Made by a program: the position numbers and the translations under genes. From contig NZ_JAFEIF010000083.1 of assembly GCF_017848645.1 (NCBI RefSeq), positions 1 through 64,000 of the forward strand: a stretch of DNA of 64,000 bases, given 5' to 3'. Position 1 is the first letter of the stretch. The number at the start of each line of letters is the position of its first letter. The notes beneath the pieces are model-generated. The model worked only from the letters and a program-made list of their open reading frames with translations. It had not been told where the DNA came from and did not search any database. This document shows positions 51,872 through 59,995 of this stretch, piece by piece. Source of the DNA: Limnohabitans sp. Lineage in GTDB: Bacteria; Pseudomonadota; Gammaproteobacteria; Burkholderiales; Burkholderiaceae_C.

Positions 51872-52864
51872 ATGCAACTCAAACGAATCTGGGGCCTAGC
51901 CCTCCTGAGCGGGGCCTTGCTGCTGGCGGGTGTGCCCAGCCTGGCGCAACGCACCGTTGACCTGCAAGGCCACCGGGGCGCACGCGGCCTGTTGGCCGAA
52001 AACACCCTGCCCTCATTTGTCCTGGCGCTGCAAGCGGGCGTGAGCACGCTGGAGCTGGATGTGGTGGTCACGCGTGACGATGTACTGGTCATCAGCCACG
52101 ACCCGGCCTTGAACCCCGACATCACCCGCGACGCGCAAGGCCGCTTTCTGCAAAGCAAAGGCCCCGACATCCGGCAGCTCACGTTTGAACAACTGCAAAG
52201 CTACGATGTCGGGCGCATCAACCCCGCCTCGCGCTACGCCCAGACTTTTTCAGCGCAAAAGGGCCAGGACGGCGTGCGCATTCCCCGGCTCAAAGACCTG
52301 TTTGAGCTCGTCAAAGCCCAGGGCTACACGCAAGTCCAATTCGCCATCGAAACCAAAATCACCCCGCAGCGCCCGGACCAAACGCCCGACCCCGAGCGCT
52401 TTGCCCAACTGCTGCTCCAAGAAGTGCGTGAGCACGGCCTGCAAGACCGGGTGCAAATCCTGTCGTTTGACTGGCGCACCCTGCAAGCTGTGCAAAAACT
52501 CGCACCCGGCATGCCCACGGTGTACCTCACAGCGCAGTTGCCCACACTGGACAACCTGGGCATCCCATCAGGCCAGCCCTCGGCCTGGACTGCGGGCTTT
52601 CAAGATGCCCAACACGGCTCGGTGCCGCGCATGATCAAAGCCGCCGGCGGCTCGCACTGGTCATCGTTCTGGCGCGAGCTCGATGCGCAAAAGGTGCGCG
52701 AGGCGCAAAGCCTGGGCCTCCAAGTGCTGGCCTGGACGGTGAACGACCGCCAGAGCATGGGCCAGATGCTGGACCTGGGGGTGGACGGCCTGGTGACAGA
52801 CCGACCGGACATCGCCGCTGAGCTGCTCAAGGAACGCGGCATCCGCTGGTCCAGCCCGCGCTGA
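51872..52864 (+). CDS. glycerophosphodiester phosphodiesterase, exported
   Basis: 330 residues. The signal peptide ends near LAQ (residue 26). The GDPD TIM barrel shows GHRGARGLLAENT and ELDVVVTRDDVLVISHDP, with both catalytic histidines and metal-binding Glu/Asp present. It splits glycerophosphodiesters from phospholipid breakdown into glycerol 3-phosphate and alcohol, which PhoX-type phosphatase can then use. It follows the PhoX-like gene by 26 bases. A short tandem repeat lies after the stop. Confidence 0.9.
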   Translation: MQLKRIWGLALLSGALLLAGVPSLAQRTVDLQGHRGARGLLAENTLPSFVLALQAGVSTLELDVVVTRDDVLVISHDPALNPDITRDAQGRFLQSKGPDIRQLTFEQLQSYDVGRINPASRYAQTFSAQKGQDGVRIPRLKDLFELVKAQGYTQVQFAIETKITPQRPDQTPDPERFAQLLLQEVREHGLQDRVQILSFDWRTLQAVQKLAPGMPTVYLTAQLPTLDNLGIPSGQPSAWTAGFQDAQHGSVPRMIKAAGGSHWSSFWRELDAQKVREAQSLGLQVLAWTVNDRQSMGQMLDLGVDGLVTDRPDIAAELLKERGIRWSSPR

Positions 52865-52902
52865 AGGGCAAGCTGAAAGGCCTGCAGCCCTCACGAGCAC
52901 AG

Positions 52903-52927
52903 CGCCTGACACCATCGCCTGACACCA
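52903..52927 (+). repeat. 13-base tandem repeat between convergent genes
   Basis: CGCCTGACACCAT (52903-52915) followed directly by CGCCTGACACCA (52916-52927). In the gap between the glycerophosphodiesterase and TRAP permease stops. Probably slipped-strand duplication; no function evident. Confidence 0.5.
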
Positions 52928-52962
52928 GCACCGAACTTCAGCGCTGGGCACCCGAATTGGCG

Positions 52963-55143
52963 TCAACGGTCGCGGTGAACCCACTGGTGGATCAGCACCG
53001 GCAGCATCAACACCAACCCCAGCAAACTGATTTTCAGGCCCGGCGCAATCAGGCACAGGGCACCGATGGCGCACAGGGCGCGTTCCCAACGGTTCATCAC
53101 GGTCATCAGGTAACCACTGAGGGCCGCAGCCAGCGCCACGATGCCCAGCACACAACCGGTGAAGGTGATGGCAAAGTCGGCCCAGGTGAAGCCCTTGGCC
53201 ACCAGCAGCAAGGAGGGCGAGAACACAAACACAAAGGGCACCAGCACTTTGGCCAGCCCCAAACGGAAGGCCATGTTGCCGGTTTTGAACGGGTCACCCC
53301 CGGCCATGCCCGCCGCCGCATAAGCGGCCAGCGCCACCGGCGGCGTGATGTCGGCCAGCACGCCGTAATAAAACACAAAGAAGTGGGCCACCAAAGGCTC
53401 CACACCCAGCTGCACCAAAGTGGGTGCGGCCACCGTGACCATGATGATGTAGTTGGCCGTGGTCGGTATACCGCAGCCCATCAAGATGCAGACGATGCCC
53501 GTCATGAACAGCGCGGCCAGCAGCGTCAAGGACTTGCTGTCGGCCATGAAAGCGGGTAACCAGTCCATCAAGAAAGCCGAGATCATCTGCGCCCAGCCGG
53601 TGATGATGAAGCTGATCTTGAAACCCACACCTGTGAGCGTGACCACACCAATCACAATGCCCACCGTGGCCGCCGCAGCGCCCACCGCCAGCGCGTACTT
53701 GGCCCCGGTTTCAAAGGCCTCCAGCAGCACGGCATTGTCAATGCGACCCACCAGGCCTAGCCACTTTTGCCCGGCCCAAATCAAAGCCACACCCAGCGCC
53801 AAAAAGCCCAGCTTGATGGTCTCGCCGTCGCTGCCCCAGTCCACAAACGCCACCAGCGCCAGCAGCACATGCAGCACCACCAGCATGAACCAGTTGGTGC
53901 TGCGGTTGCCCCACACCGTGGTGCTCAGGCCCACGATCATGCAAGACGTGATGCCGGTGAACGCTGCCAAATAAGGCGTGCGGCCCGACACCAAAATAGC
54001 GATCAGCAGGGCCAGTGGAATCAAGGTCGGCCAGCGCTGCTTGAAGGACTCGCGCAGCTTGGGCATTTCCTCTTCGGTCAGACCACGCAAGCCATAGCGC
54101 TTGGCCTCGAAGTGCACCTGCATGAACACGCCAAAGAAGTGCATGAAGGCCGGCACAATGGCCGCCGCGATGATGGTCTGGTAGGACACGTTCAAAAACT
54201 CGACCATCAAAAACGCCGCCGCGCCCAACACGGGCGGCGTGATCTGCCCGCCTGTGGACGATGCGGCCTCGACCGCGCCCGCAAATTCGCGCTTGTAACC
54301 CACTTTGATCATGGCCGGAATGGTGAGCGAGCCCACCGTGACCGCATTGGCCACCGAAGAACCGCTGAGCGTGCCGAACATGGCCGAACCAAACACACTG
54401 ACCTTGGCCGGACCACCGGCATAACGCCCAGCCACGGTGGAGGCAATGTCCAGAAACAGCTGCCCCAAACCAATGCGCGTGGCCAACACGCCAAACAGCA
54501 CAAAGTGGAAAACATAAGTCGCCACCACGCCAACAGCCACGCCATAAATGCCTTGACTCGTCAGGTACTGGTGGTTGATCATCTGGCTCCAGCTCGCGCC
54601 CGCGTGCTTGAGCAAACCCGGGAAATACGGCCCGGTCAAGGCATAGGCCGTGAAGCCCAGCGCGATCAAAGGCAAGGGCCAGCCCATGGAGCGGCGGGTG
54701 GCCTCGAGCAAGGTGACAAACAGGACCGAGCCCATGACCACGTCCATCGTGTCCGGGTTGCCTACCCGAAAGGCCAGGTCGTCAAACACGTAAGGGATGT
54801 ACATCACGCTGGCCGCGCAGGCCAGGCCCAACAGCCAGTCGATCAGTGGCACACCGCCAATGCTCAGGCGGCTTTTGGACACGGTGCTGCTGGCGTCTGA
54901 CTTGGTCGCCGCAAACACCAAAAAAATCAACCCCAGCACAAAGGCCAGGTGAACACCCCGGTGGGTGGTCTCGCGCAGCAGACCAAAACCGGCTGTGTAG
55001 AAATGGAAACCCGACAAGATGATGAGCAGCCATTTCACGATCACCGTGGCGGGCGGCAGCGTGGGCCGAAAGCGCATTTCGGGGTCGAACTTTTCTTCGA
55101 GTTCCTGCAAATTGCGCACATTGCGCTCGAGGGCTTCGGCCAT
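52963..55143 (-). CDS. TRAP transporter permease, fused small and large subunits
   Basis: 726-residue inner-membrane protein of the DctQ-DctM fused 4TM/12TM type, used with TAXI binding proteins for sodium-driven uptake. Many hydrophobic segments span the length; the DctM region includes GTLSGSSVANAVTVGSLTIP, STGGQITPPVLGAAAFL and GCGIPTTANYIIM, all family signatures. It follows the TAXI gene by 162 bases full of hairpins, which may lower its expression relative to the binding protein. Substrate unknown, often dicarboxylates or amino acids. Confidence 0.92.
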   Translation of the reverse strand: MAEALERNVRNLQELEEKFDPEMRFRPTLPPATVIVKWLLIILSGFHFYTAGFGLLRETTHRGVHLAFVLGLIFLVFAATKSDASSTVSKSRLSIGGVPLIDWLLGLACAASVMYIPYVFDDLAFRVGNPDTMDVVMGSVLFVTLLEATRRSMGWPLPLIALGFTAYALTGPYFPGLLKHAGASWSQMINHQYLTSQGIYGVAVGVVATYVFHFVLFGVLATRIGLGQLFLDIASTVAGRYAGGPAKVSVFGSAMFGTLSGSSVANAVTVGSLTIPAMIKVGYKREFAGAVEAASSTGGQITPPVLGAAAFLMVEFLNVSYQTIIAAAIVPAFMHFFGVFMQVHFEAKRYGLRGLTEEEMPKLRESFKQRWPTLIPLALLIAILVSGRTPYLAAFTGITSCMIVGLSTTVWGNRSTNWFMLVVLHVLLALVAFVDWGSDGETIKLGFLALGVALIWAGQKWLGLVGRIDNAVLLEAFETGAKYALAVGAAAATVGIVIGVVTLTGVGFKISFIITGWAQMISAFLMDWLPAFMADSKSLTLLAALFMTGIVCILMGCGIPTTANYIIMVTVAAPTLVQLGVEPLVAHFFVFYYGVLADITPPVALAAYAAAGMAGGDPFKTGNMAFRLGLAKVLVPFVFVFSPSLLLVAKGFTWADFAITFTGCVLGIVALAAALSGYLMTVMNRWERALCAIGALCLIAPGLKISLLGLVLMLPVLIHQWVHRDR

Positions 55144-55190
55144 ACCTGTCCTTCACAACACAAAGCCCTTGTGGGCCTTGTTCACAACAC

Positions 55191-55300
55191 ACAGGGCGCC
55201 GTGGCGCCCTGTTCAAACATCATCGCCCACCGCGTGGGCTTGCAGCAAAAACGGCTTGGCGATCAGGCCCGTGTGAACCCCACACTGGGCCTGATGCGCC
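55191..55300. repeat. hairpin cluster between TAXI and TRAP permease genes
   Basis: Three stem-loops in 162 bases of an operon gap. ATCAGGCCC...GGGCCTGAT with an inner GTGTG/CACAC stem (55258-55300) comes right after the TAXI stop. GCCCAC-CGC-GTGGGC (55225-55239) is part of a single REP-like remnant at 55222-55246 whose head has decayed to TGCTGC. ACAGGGCGCC-GT-GGCGCCCTGT (55191-55212) is a perfect ten-pair stem. None has a clear T tract; they probably protect the upstream message or reduce read-through. Confidence 0.65.
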
Positions 55301-55305
55301 CCGCA

Positions 55306-56259
55306 TCACTTGATCAGACCGGCTTCCTTGTAGAACCGCTCGGCACCGGGGTGGAAAGGAATGCCCACACCCTTGACCGCGTTCTCCTTGGTGATGAACT
55401 TGCCTTTGGCGTGGCCTGCAGCCAGGGTGTCCTGAGCGGCTTTGCCATACAGGGCCTTGGTGATCTGGTACACGGTTTCCGCGTCGGCCTTGGCACTGGT
55501 CACCCACTGAGCGCCCATGGCCATGGTCTGCACGGCGGGCACGTCCTTGTAAGTGCCTGCAGCGATCGTGTCCACGGCCAGATAAGGATTGGTCTTGCGC
55601 AAAGCATCGGCCTGGGGGCCGGCCAAAGGCACCAGCTCGATGCCGGTGCCGCTCGATGCCAACTCGGCAATCGCGCCAGCGGGTGCACCGCCCACAAAGA
55701 AGAAGGCATCGAGTGCGCCGTCTTTGAGCTTGTCACCGGCCTGGTTGGGCTTGATGTACTCGGGCTTGATGTCGCTTTCTTTCACGCCATAAGCGGCCAG
55801 CACAATGCGGGCATTGACCAAAGTGCCGGAACCGGGCTCGTCCAGCGCCACGCGCTTGCCCTTGAGGTCAGACACCGACTTGATGCCCGAGCCCTTTTTG
55901 ACCACCAGGTGAATGCTCTCGGGGTAGAGGTTGGCGATCATGCGCAGGTCGGTGACCTTGGGCTTGCCTTCGTAAACGCCGGTGCCGGTGTAGGCCCAGG
56001 TGGCCACATCCGACTGCGAGAAACCCGACTCCAAAGCACCACCGGCCACGCCGTTGACGTTGGCCACAGAACCGTTGGTGGCCTGGGCTGTGGCGACGAT
56101 CTTGCCGGGCTGGCTGACCGCGTTGGCGATCATGCCGCCGACGGGGTAATACGTGCCTGCCGTGCCGCCTGTACCGATGCGAAAAAATTGTTGCGCTTGC
56201 ACAGGCGCAGCGATGGCCGCAGCCAGACCCAGAACCATAAACAGTTGACGACGCTTCAT
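55306..56259 (-). CDS. TAXI-family TRAP transporter solute-binding protein
   Basis: 317-residue periplasmic binding protein. The signal peptide ends near PVQAQ (residue 23). FFRIGTGGTAGTYYPVGGMIA is the TAXI family opening (shown as FFRIGTGGTAGTYYPVGG). It should deliver substrate to the fused TRAP permease encoded next. Divergent from a DadA-like oxidase gene, with an inverted repeat GCCTAAGGG/CCCCTAGGC in the shared upstream region. The DadA neighbour makes an amino acid a possible ligand, which is inference. Confidence 0.93.
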   Translation of the reverse strand: MKRRQLFMVLGLAAAIAAPVQAQQFFRIGTGGTAGTYYPVGGMIANAVSQPGKIVATAQATNGSVANVNGVAGGALESGFSQSDVATWAYTGTGVYEGKPKVTDLRMIANLYPESIHLVVKKGSGIKSVSDLKGKRVALDEPGSGTLVNARIVLAAYGVKESDIKPEYIKPNQAGDKLKDGALDAFFFVGGAPAGAIAELASSGTGIELVPLAGPQADALRKTNPYLAVDTIAAGTYKDVPAVQTMAMGAQWVTSAKADAETVYQITKALYGKAAQDTLAAGHAKGKFITKENAVKGVGIPFHPGAERFYKEAGLIK

Positions 56260-56360
56260 GATGAATCCTTTTTTTGCCGATCAGCGAGTTCTCAGCGGTT
56301 GAAAAAAACACAGCCGCAGGTGTATCACATCTTGTCGCTTTTGCTGCCCCGAAAGTGACG

Positions 56361-56396
56361 GCCTAAGGGTAGACTCTGATATCGATCCCCCTAGGC
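56361..56396. promoter_or_regulatory. inverted repeat in the TAXI / DadA-like divergent region
   Basis: GCCTAAGGG (56361-56369) and CCCCTAGGC (56388-56396), pairing at 8 of 9 positions with an 18-base spacer. It lies about 41 bases before the oxidase ATG and 100 bases before the TAXI start, so one regulator could serve both. The same CCCCTAGGC string appears at 58584-58592. Confidence 0.5.
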
Positions 56397-56436
56397 AAGG
56401 CAGTGGGAGACGTTTTTCAGCCAAAGGGGGCAGTCA

Positions 56437-57654
56437 ATGCATGTGTGTGTCATGGGCGCGGGGATTGTGGGCCTGAGCACGGCCTATGCGCTCACGCAAA
56501 GAGGCCACCGTGTCACAGTCATTGACCAGGCCGAAGCGGGCCGGGGCGCCAGCGGCGGCAACGGGGCCCAACTGAGCTACGCCTATGTTCAACCCATGGC
56601 CGACCCCGGCATCTGGGCCCAATTGCCCAAGTTGCTGCTCTCGCCCTCCTCGGCCCTCAAAATCCGGCCGCAATGGGACCCGGCGCAATGGTCCTGGCTG
56701 CTGCAATTTTTAAAGGCCTGCAACACCACCCAGTCTCAGAGCACCACGGCGCAACTGCTGCGCCTGGCCGCCCAAAGCCGCGCCACCCTCGACCTTTGGC
56801 GCACGCAAGAAACGCTGGATTTTGATTTCTCCAGCAGCGGCAAGCTGGTGATGTTCCGCTCAGTCGCCGCTTTTGAGGGGGCTCGCCAACAATTGGCTTT
56901 GCAGCAGCGCTTAGGCGGGGCACCACAACAGGCGGTGTCCAGCGACGAAGCCTGCGCCATCGAGCCGGCCTTGGCCCCGCGCCGTGATGCCTTTGCAGGC
57001 GGCATCTACACCGACAGCGAATGCGCCGCCGACTGCCTCAAACTGTGCCAGTCACTGGTGCAGATTTTGTCGGCTCGGGGGGTGCAATGGTGCATGGGTC
57101 AAGCGGTGGAGCGGCTGATCGTGCGTGAGGATCGGTTGCAAGCGGTGCAACTGCGCAACGGCCAGGACATCACAGCTGACGCCTTTGTGCTGAGCACCGG
57201 CCACAGCGCCCCGGCACTGGCGGCGCAGGTGGGCATCCGCTTGCCCATTTACCCCCTCAAGGGCTACAGCATCACCGTCAACACCGACGGCCCCAGCCTC
57301 GCCCCACGGGTCAGCATCACCGACAGCGCCCGCAAAGTGGTCTTTGCCCGTTTGGGCGATCGCCTGCGTGTGGCGGGCATGGTCGAATTGGTTGGCCGCG
57401 ACACCCGCGTGATTCAACAGCGCATCGACAGTTTGCAGCACGACACACAGGACTTGTTTGGCGACTGCTCACGCTGGCACGATGTGCAGCCCTGGACCGG
57501 CATGCGCCCGGCCACCCCCACTGGCCTGCCCATCTTGGGCCGGCAAGCGAAAGGACCGAGCAACCTGTGGCTCAACGCGGGCCACGGCGGCTTGGGCTTC
57601 ACGCTGGCGGCCGGTTCGGCCGACATCGTGGCCCAAGCCATCACCGGCCCCTGA
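56437..57654 (+). CDS. FAD-dependent oxidoreductase, D-amino-acid dehydrogenase-like
   Basis: 405-residue DAO-family flavoprotein. The dinucleotide motif GAGIVGLSTAYAL is at residues 7-19, followed by VIDQAEAGRGASGGNGAQLS. The C-terminal GMRPATPTGLPILG and NAGHGGLGFTLAAGSA are DadA-like. It would oxidise a D-amino acid or related amine at the membrane-linked quinone pool. No alanine racemase is near. The neighbour uptake system may supply the substrate. Convergent with aqpZ, 17 bases apart. Confidence 0.85.
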   Translation: MHVCVMGAGIVGLSTAYALTQRGHRVTVIDQAEAGRGASGGNGAQLSYAYVQPMADPGIWAQLPKLLLSPSSALKIRPQWDPAQWSWLLQFLKACNTTQSQSTTAQLLRLAAQSRATLDLWRTQETLDFDFSSSGKLVMFRSVAAFEGARQQLALQQRLGGAPQQAVSSDEACAIEPALAPRRDAFAGGIYTDSECAADCLKLCQSLVQILSARGVQWCMGQAVERLIVREDRLQAVQLRNGQDITADAFVLSTGHSAPALAAQVGIRLPIYPLKGYSITVNTDGPSLAPRVSITDSARKVVFARLGDRLRVAGMVELVGRDTRVIQQRIDSLQHDTQDLFGDCSRWHDVQPWTGMRPATPTGLPILGRQAKGPSNLWLNAGHGGLGFTLAAGSADIVAQAITGP

Positions 57655-57671
57655 AAAAACCGCGCCAGGTT

Positions 57672-58361
57672 TTATTTCTCTTCGCTGGCAATCAGGCGGT
57701 AGGACACCGCACCCAGCACCGCGCCCACAATCGGGGCCAGCCAGAAGAGCCACAACTGCGCCACGGCCCAGTCACCCACGTACAGAGCCACCCCTGTGCT
57801 GCGGGCGGGGTTGACCGAGGTGTTGGTCACCGGGATGCTGATCAGGTGAATCAGCGTCAGGGCCAAGCCAATGGCAATGGGTGCAAAGCCAGCAGGCGCA
57901 CGCTTGTCGGTGGCCCCCAGAATGATGATCAAGAAGAACATGGTCATCACCACTTCGGTCAGCAAAGCCGCCATCATCGAATAACCGCCGGGCGAATGTG
58001 CGCCAAAGCCATTCGAAGCAAAGCCCTTGCTCACGTCAAAACCGGCCGCGCCACTGGCGATCAGGTACAAAACGCCACCGGCCACAATGCCGCCCAAAAC
58101 CTGCGCCACGATGTAGGGCAAAAGCTGATTGGCCGGGAAACGACCACCGGCCCACAAACCGATGGACACCGCCGGGTTCAGGTGGCAACCCGAGATGTGG
58201 CCAATGGCAAAGGCCATGGTCAACACCGTCAGGCCAAAGGCCAAGGACACGCCATGCAGGCCGATGCCCACCTCCGGAAATGCAGCGGCCAAAACGGCGC
58301 TGCCGCAACCGCCCAGCACCAGCCAGAAGGTCCCCAAAAATTCGGCTCCATAACGTTTCAT
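57672..58361 (-). CDS. aqpZ: aquaporin Z
   Basis: 229-residue water channel of the inner membrane with six hydrophobic helices and two NPA motifs at 62-64 and 184-186. The selectivity-filter residues are Phe42, His172, Thr181 and Arg187, the AqpZ water-specific set with the same spacing as the E. coli protein. ATG 58361 is preceded by AGGGAAA. An imperfect promoter with TATAAC lies beyond a GTTTC-N5-GAAAC palindrome upstream. Monocistronic. Confidence 0.95.
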   Translation of the reverse strand: MKRYGAEFLGTFWLVLGGCGSAVLAAAFPEVGIGLHGVSLAFGLTVLTMAFAIGHISGCHLNPAVSIGLWAGGRFPANQLLPYIVAQVLGGIVAGGVLYLIASGAAGFDVSKGFASNGFGAHSPGGYSMMAALLTEVVMTMFFLIIILGATDKRAPAGFAPIAIGLALTLIHLISIPVTNTSVNPARSTGVALYVGDWAVAQLWLFWLAPIVGAVLGAVSYRLIASEEK

Positions 58362-58465
58362 GTTCTTTTTCCCTTGTGTTGTTGAATGTGAAAAACTCGC
58401 CTTGTCAGGCGCCGGTCAGTTTACTGAGCGCAAGCAAACAAATGAGCTCAAAGAGTTATAAATTT

Positions 58466-58480
58466 GTTTCATTGTGAAAC
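58466..58480. promoter_or_regulatory. GTTTC-N5-GAAAC palindrome in the aqpZ / B12-protein region
   Basis: GTTTC (58466-58470), ATTGT, GAAAC (58476-58480), in an AT-rich island of the 290-base divergent gap. A plus-strand -10 TATGAT lies at 58515-58520 and a minus-strand TATAAC-like -10 lies on the other side, so it is placed to influence both genes. ACCCCTAGGC follows at 58583-58592. The leader of the B12-binding gene would be about 125 bases. Confidence 0.45.
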
Positions 58481-58651
58481 TTTAAAAACTCACTTTTTTC
58501 CACATCCAACGCTTTATGATCAGACGCCATTGCGGGGGCAGGAACAGGGCTTGAGTGCCAAATACCCGGCGTCCGGGTGATAACCCCTAGGCAGACTCCG
58601 CCCCAGAGCCTTGCGAGGAATCGTTGAAAGCGTTAAGGTCAAAAGATACTA

Positions 58652-59590
58652 ATGGACCTCTTGATGTACCTCAATTTACCGGGCCTGCACTTCAACCCGT
58701 TGAAGGCACATGCAAGCGCCTTGCTCACACTCATGTCGTCATTGGGACAACGCCTGAGCGGCTTTCAGGCCAAGTCCAACAGCACCGACAACTTCAACAC
58801 TCAGGACGAGTGCAAAAAGTCCCTGACCGAGGTCATCGAGACCCAGATCATTCCGCGCCTGGTGCAGGCGCACCGGGTGGCGCTGGCCGAAGTGGACCCC
58901 ACCACGCAAGGCCCTGGCATCTCACCCAAACAACTGGCCACGTTTGTGGCCCTGAGCAAATCCAGCCAGGCCAGCGAGACCACACAATTCATCGACGAGC
59001 TGCTGCACCAGGGCATCACCACCGACCGGATCTTTCTGGAACTGATCGCCCCGGCCGCGCGTCAGCTGGGCCTGATGTGGGAGCAAGACCTGTGCGACTT
59101 CACCGAAGTCACTTGTGGCCTGGTGCGCATGCACGAGATCACGCACCGCCTGGGCTTCGAATACCAAAACGGCCCGCAACTGGGCGGCGATGTGCAGCGC
59201 ATCATGCTGGCCTCGGCCCCCGGCTCGCAGCATTTTTTGGGCATGACCATCGTGTCCGACTTTTTCCGCAAAGCCGGCTGGGACGTGGTCATCGAAATCT
59301 CCCTGTCAGAAAAAGAGCTGGTGCACGCGGTCAGCAACGAATGGTTTGACGTGATTGGCATCTCGTGTGCCACCGAAGCGCAACTCAAGAACCTGCCGGG
59401 CCTGATCCGCGCCCTCAAGGCCGCATCGGGCAACCCCGAGCCCGGCGTGCTGCTGGGCGGTCCCATCTTCACCGTGCAATCCCACGAGGCCCGCAGCTTG
59501 GGTGCCGACGGCATTTGCGTGGACGTGAAAGAGGCCGTGGCGCTGGCCGCATCCTTTCGCTCTGGCAACAGCCCGGTGGCACGGGCCTGA
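58652..59590 (+). CDS. cobalamin-binding regulator, PpaA/AerR-like
   Basis: 312 residues. The middle helical part (about 105-170) carries LIAPAARQLGLMWEQDLCDF, the hallmark of PpaA/AerR proteins of purple bacteria, and the C-terminal Rossmann-like domain (about 183-305) carries APGSQHFLGM with His194 at the B12 axial-ligand position of the x-x-H-x-x-G motif. AerR uses B12 as light sensor and works with the CrtJ/PpsR repressor on photosynthesis genes. Those partners are not in the window. The start is ATG 58652 or ATG 58664. TIGR03643 gene follows after 18 bases. Confidence 0.8.
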   Translation: MDLLMYLNLPGLHFNPLKAHASALLTLMSSLGQRLSGFQAKSNSTDNFNTQDECKKSLTEVIETQIIPRLVQAHRVALAEVDPTTQGPGISPKQLATFVALSKSSQASETTQFIDELLHQGITTDRIFLELIAPAARQLGLMWEQDLCDFTEVTCGLVRMHEITHRLGFEYQNGPQLGGDVQRIMLASAPGSQHFLGMTIVSDFFRKAGWDVVIEISLSEKELVHAVSNEWFDVIGISCATEAQLKNLPGLIRALKAASGNPEPGVLLGGPIFTVQSHEARSLGADGICVDVKEAVALAASFRSGNSPVARA

Positions 59591-59608
59591 AGACTGCACG
59601 GGTCTGTC

Positions 59609-59986
59609 ATGAACGGTCTCCAGAAACTGTCTGGCGGACCCAGCAGCGCCCCACTGAACCCCGCCGACGTGTCCGCTGTGATCGGCATGGCCTGGCAAGA
59701 CGACACGCCGTTCGAAGCCATGGCCTTGCAATTTGGTTTGAGCGAAGCCCAGGTCATTGACCTGATGCGCGAGCACCTCAAAGCCCGGTCTTTCCGGGTC
59801 TGGCGCATGCGGGTGCGGGGTCGTGCCAGTAAACACCAGGCCTTGCAAAAAGCCCAAACCCGCACAAGGACTCACAACACGGCAAACACCTCAGCCCTGT
59901 GGGCACCAGGCCCACAAGATGCCCTCAGCGAGTCAGACCCCATGGCCCTGCCCATGACGGGTGTGACGGCCAGCTCTTTGCGCTGA
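59609..59986 (+). CDS. TIGR03643 / DUF2805-family protein
   Basis: 125 residues. The core (about 25-70) reads AWQDDTPFEAMALQFGLSEAQV then LMREHLKARSFRVWRMRVRGR (each given in parts here: AWQDDTPFEAMALQFGL, SEAQVIDLMREHL, SFRVWRMRVRGR), the pattern of a small family with a probable helix-turn-helix. The C-terminal 50 residues are low-complexity. Close spacing suggests co-transcription with the B12-binding protein. Function unknown. Confidence 0.75.
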   Translation: MNGLQKLSGGPSSAPLNPADVSAVIGMAWQDDTPFEAMALQFGLSEAQVIDLMREHLKARSFRVWRMRVRGRASKHQALQKAQTRTRTHNTANTSALWAPGPQDALSESDPMALPMTGVTASSLR

Positions 59987-59995
59987 CGCGAACTT

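Noticed and set aside
58521-58651. Cobalamin riboswitch in the leader of the B12-binding gene
   Set aside because: No B12-box-like conserved string or matching folding was seen; only a long leader.
58362-58651. CrtJ/PpsR site TGT-N12-ACA before the PpaA/AerR-like gene
   Set aside because: Candidates miss the second half by one or more bases.
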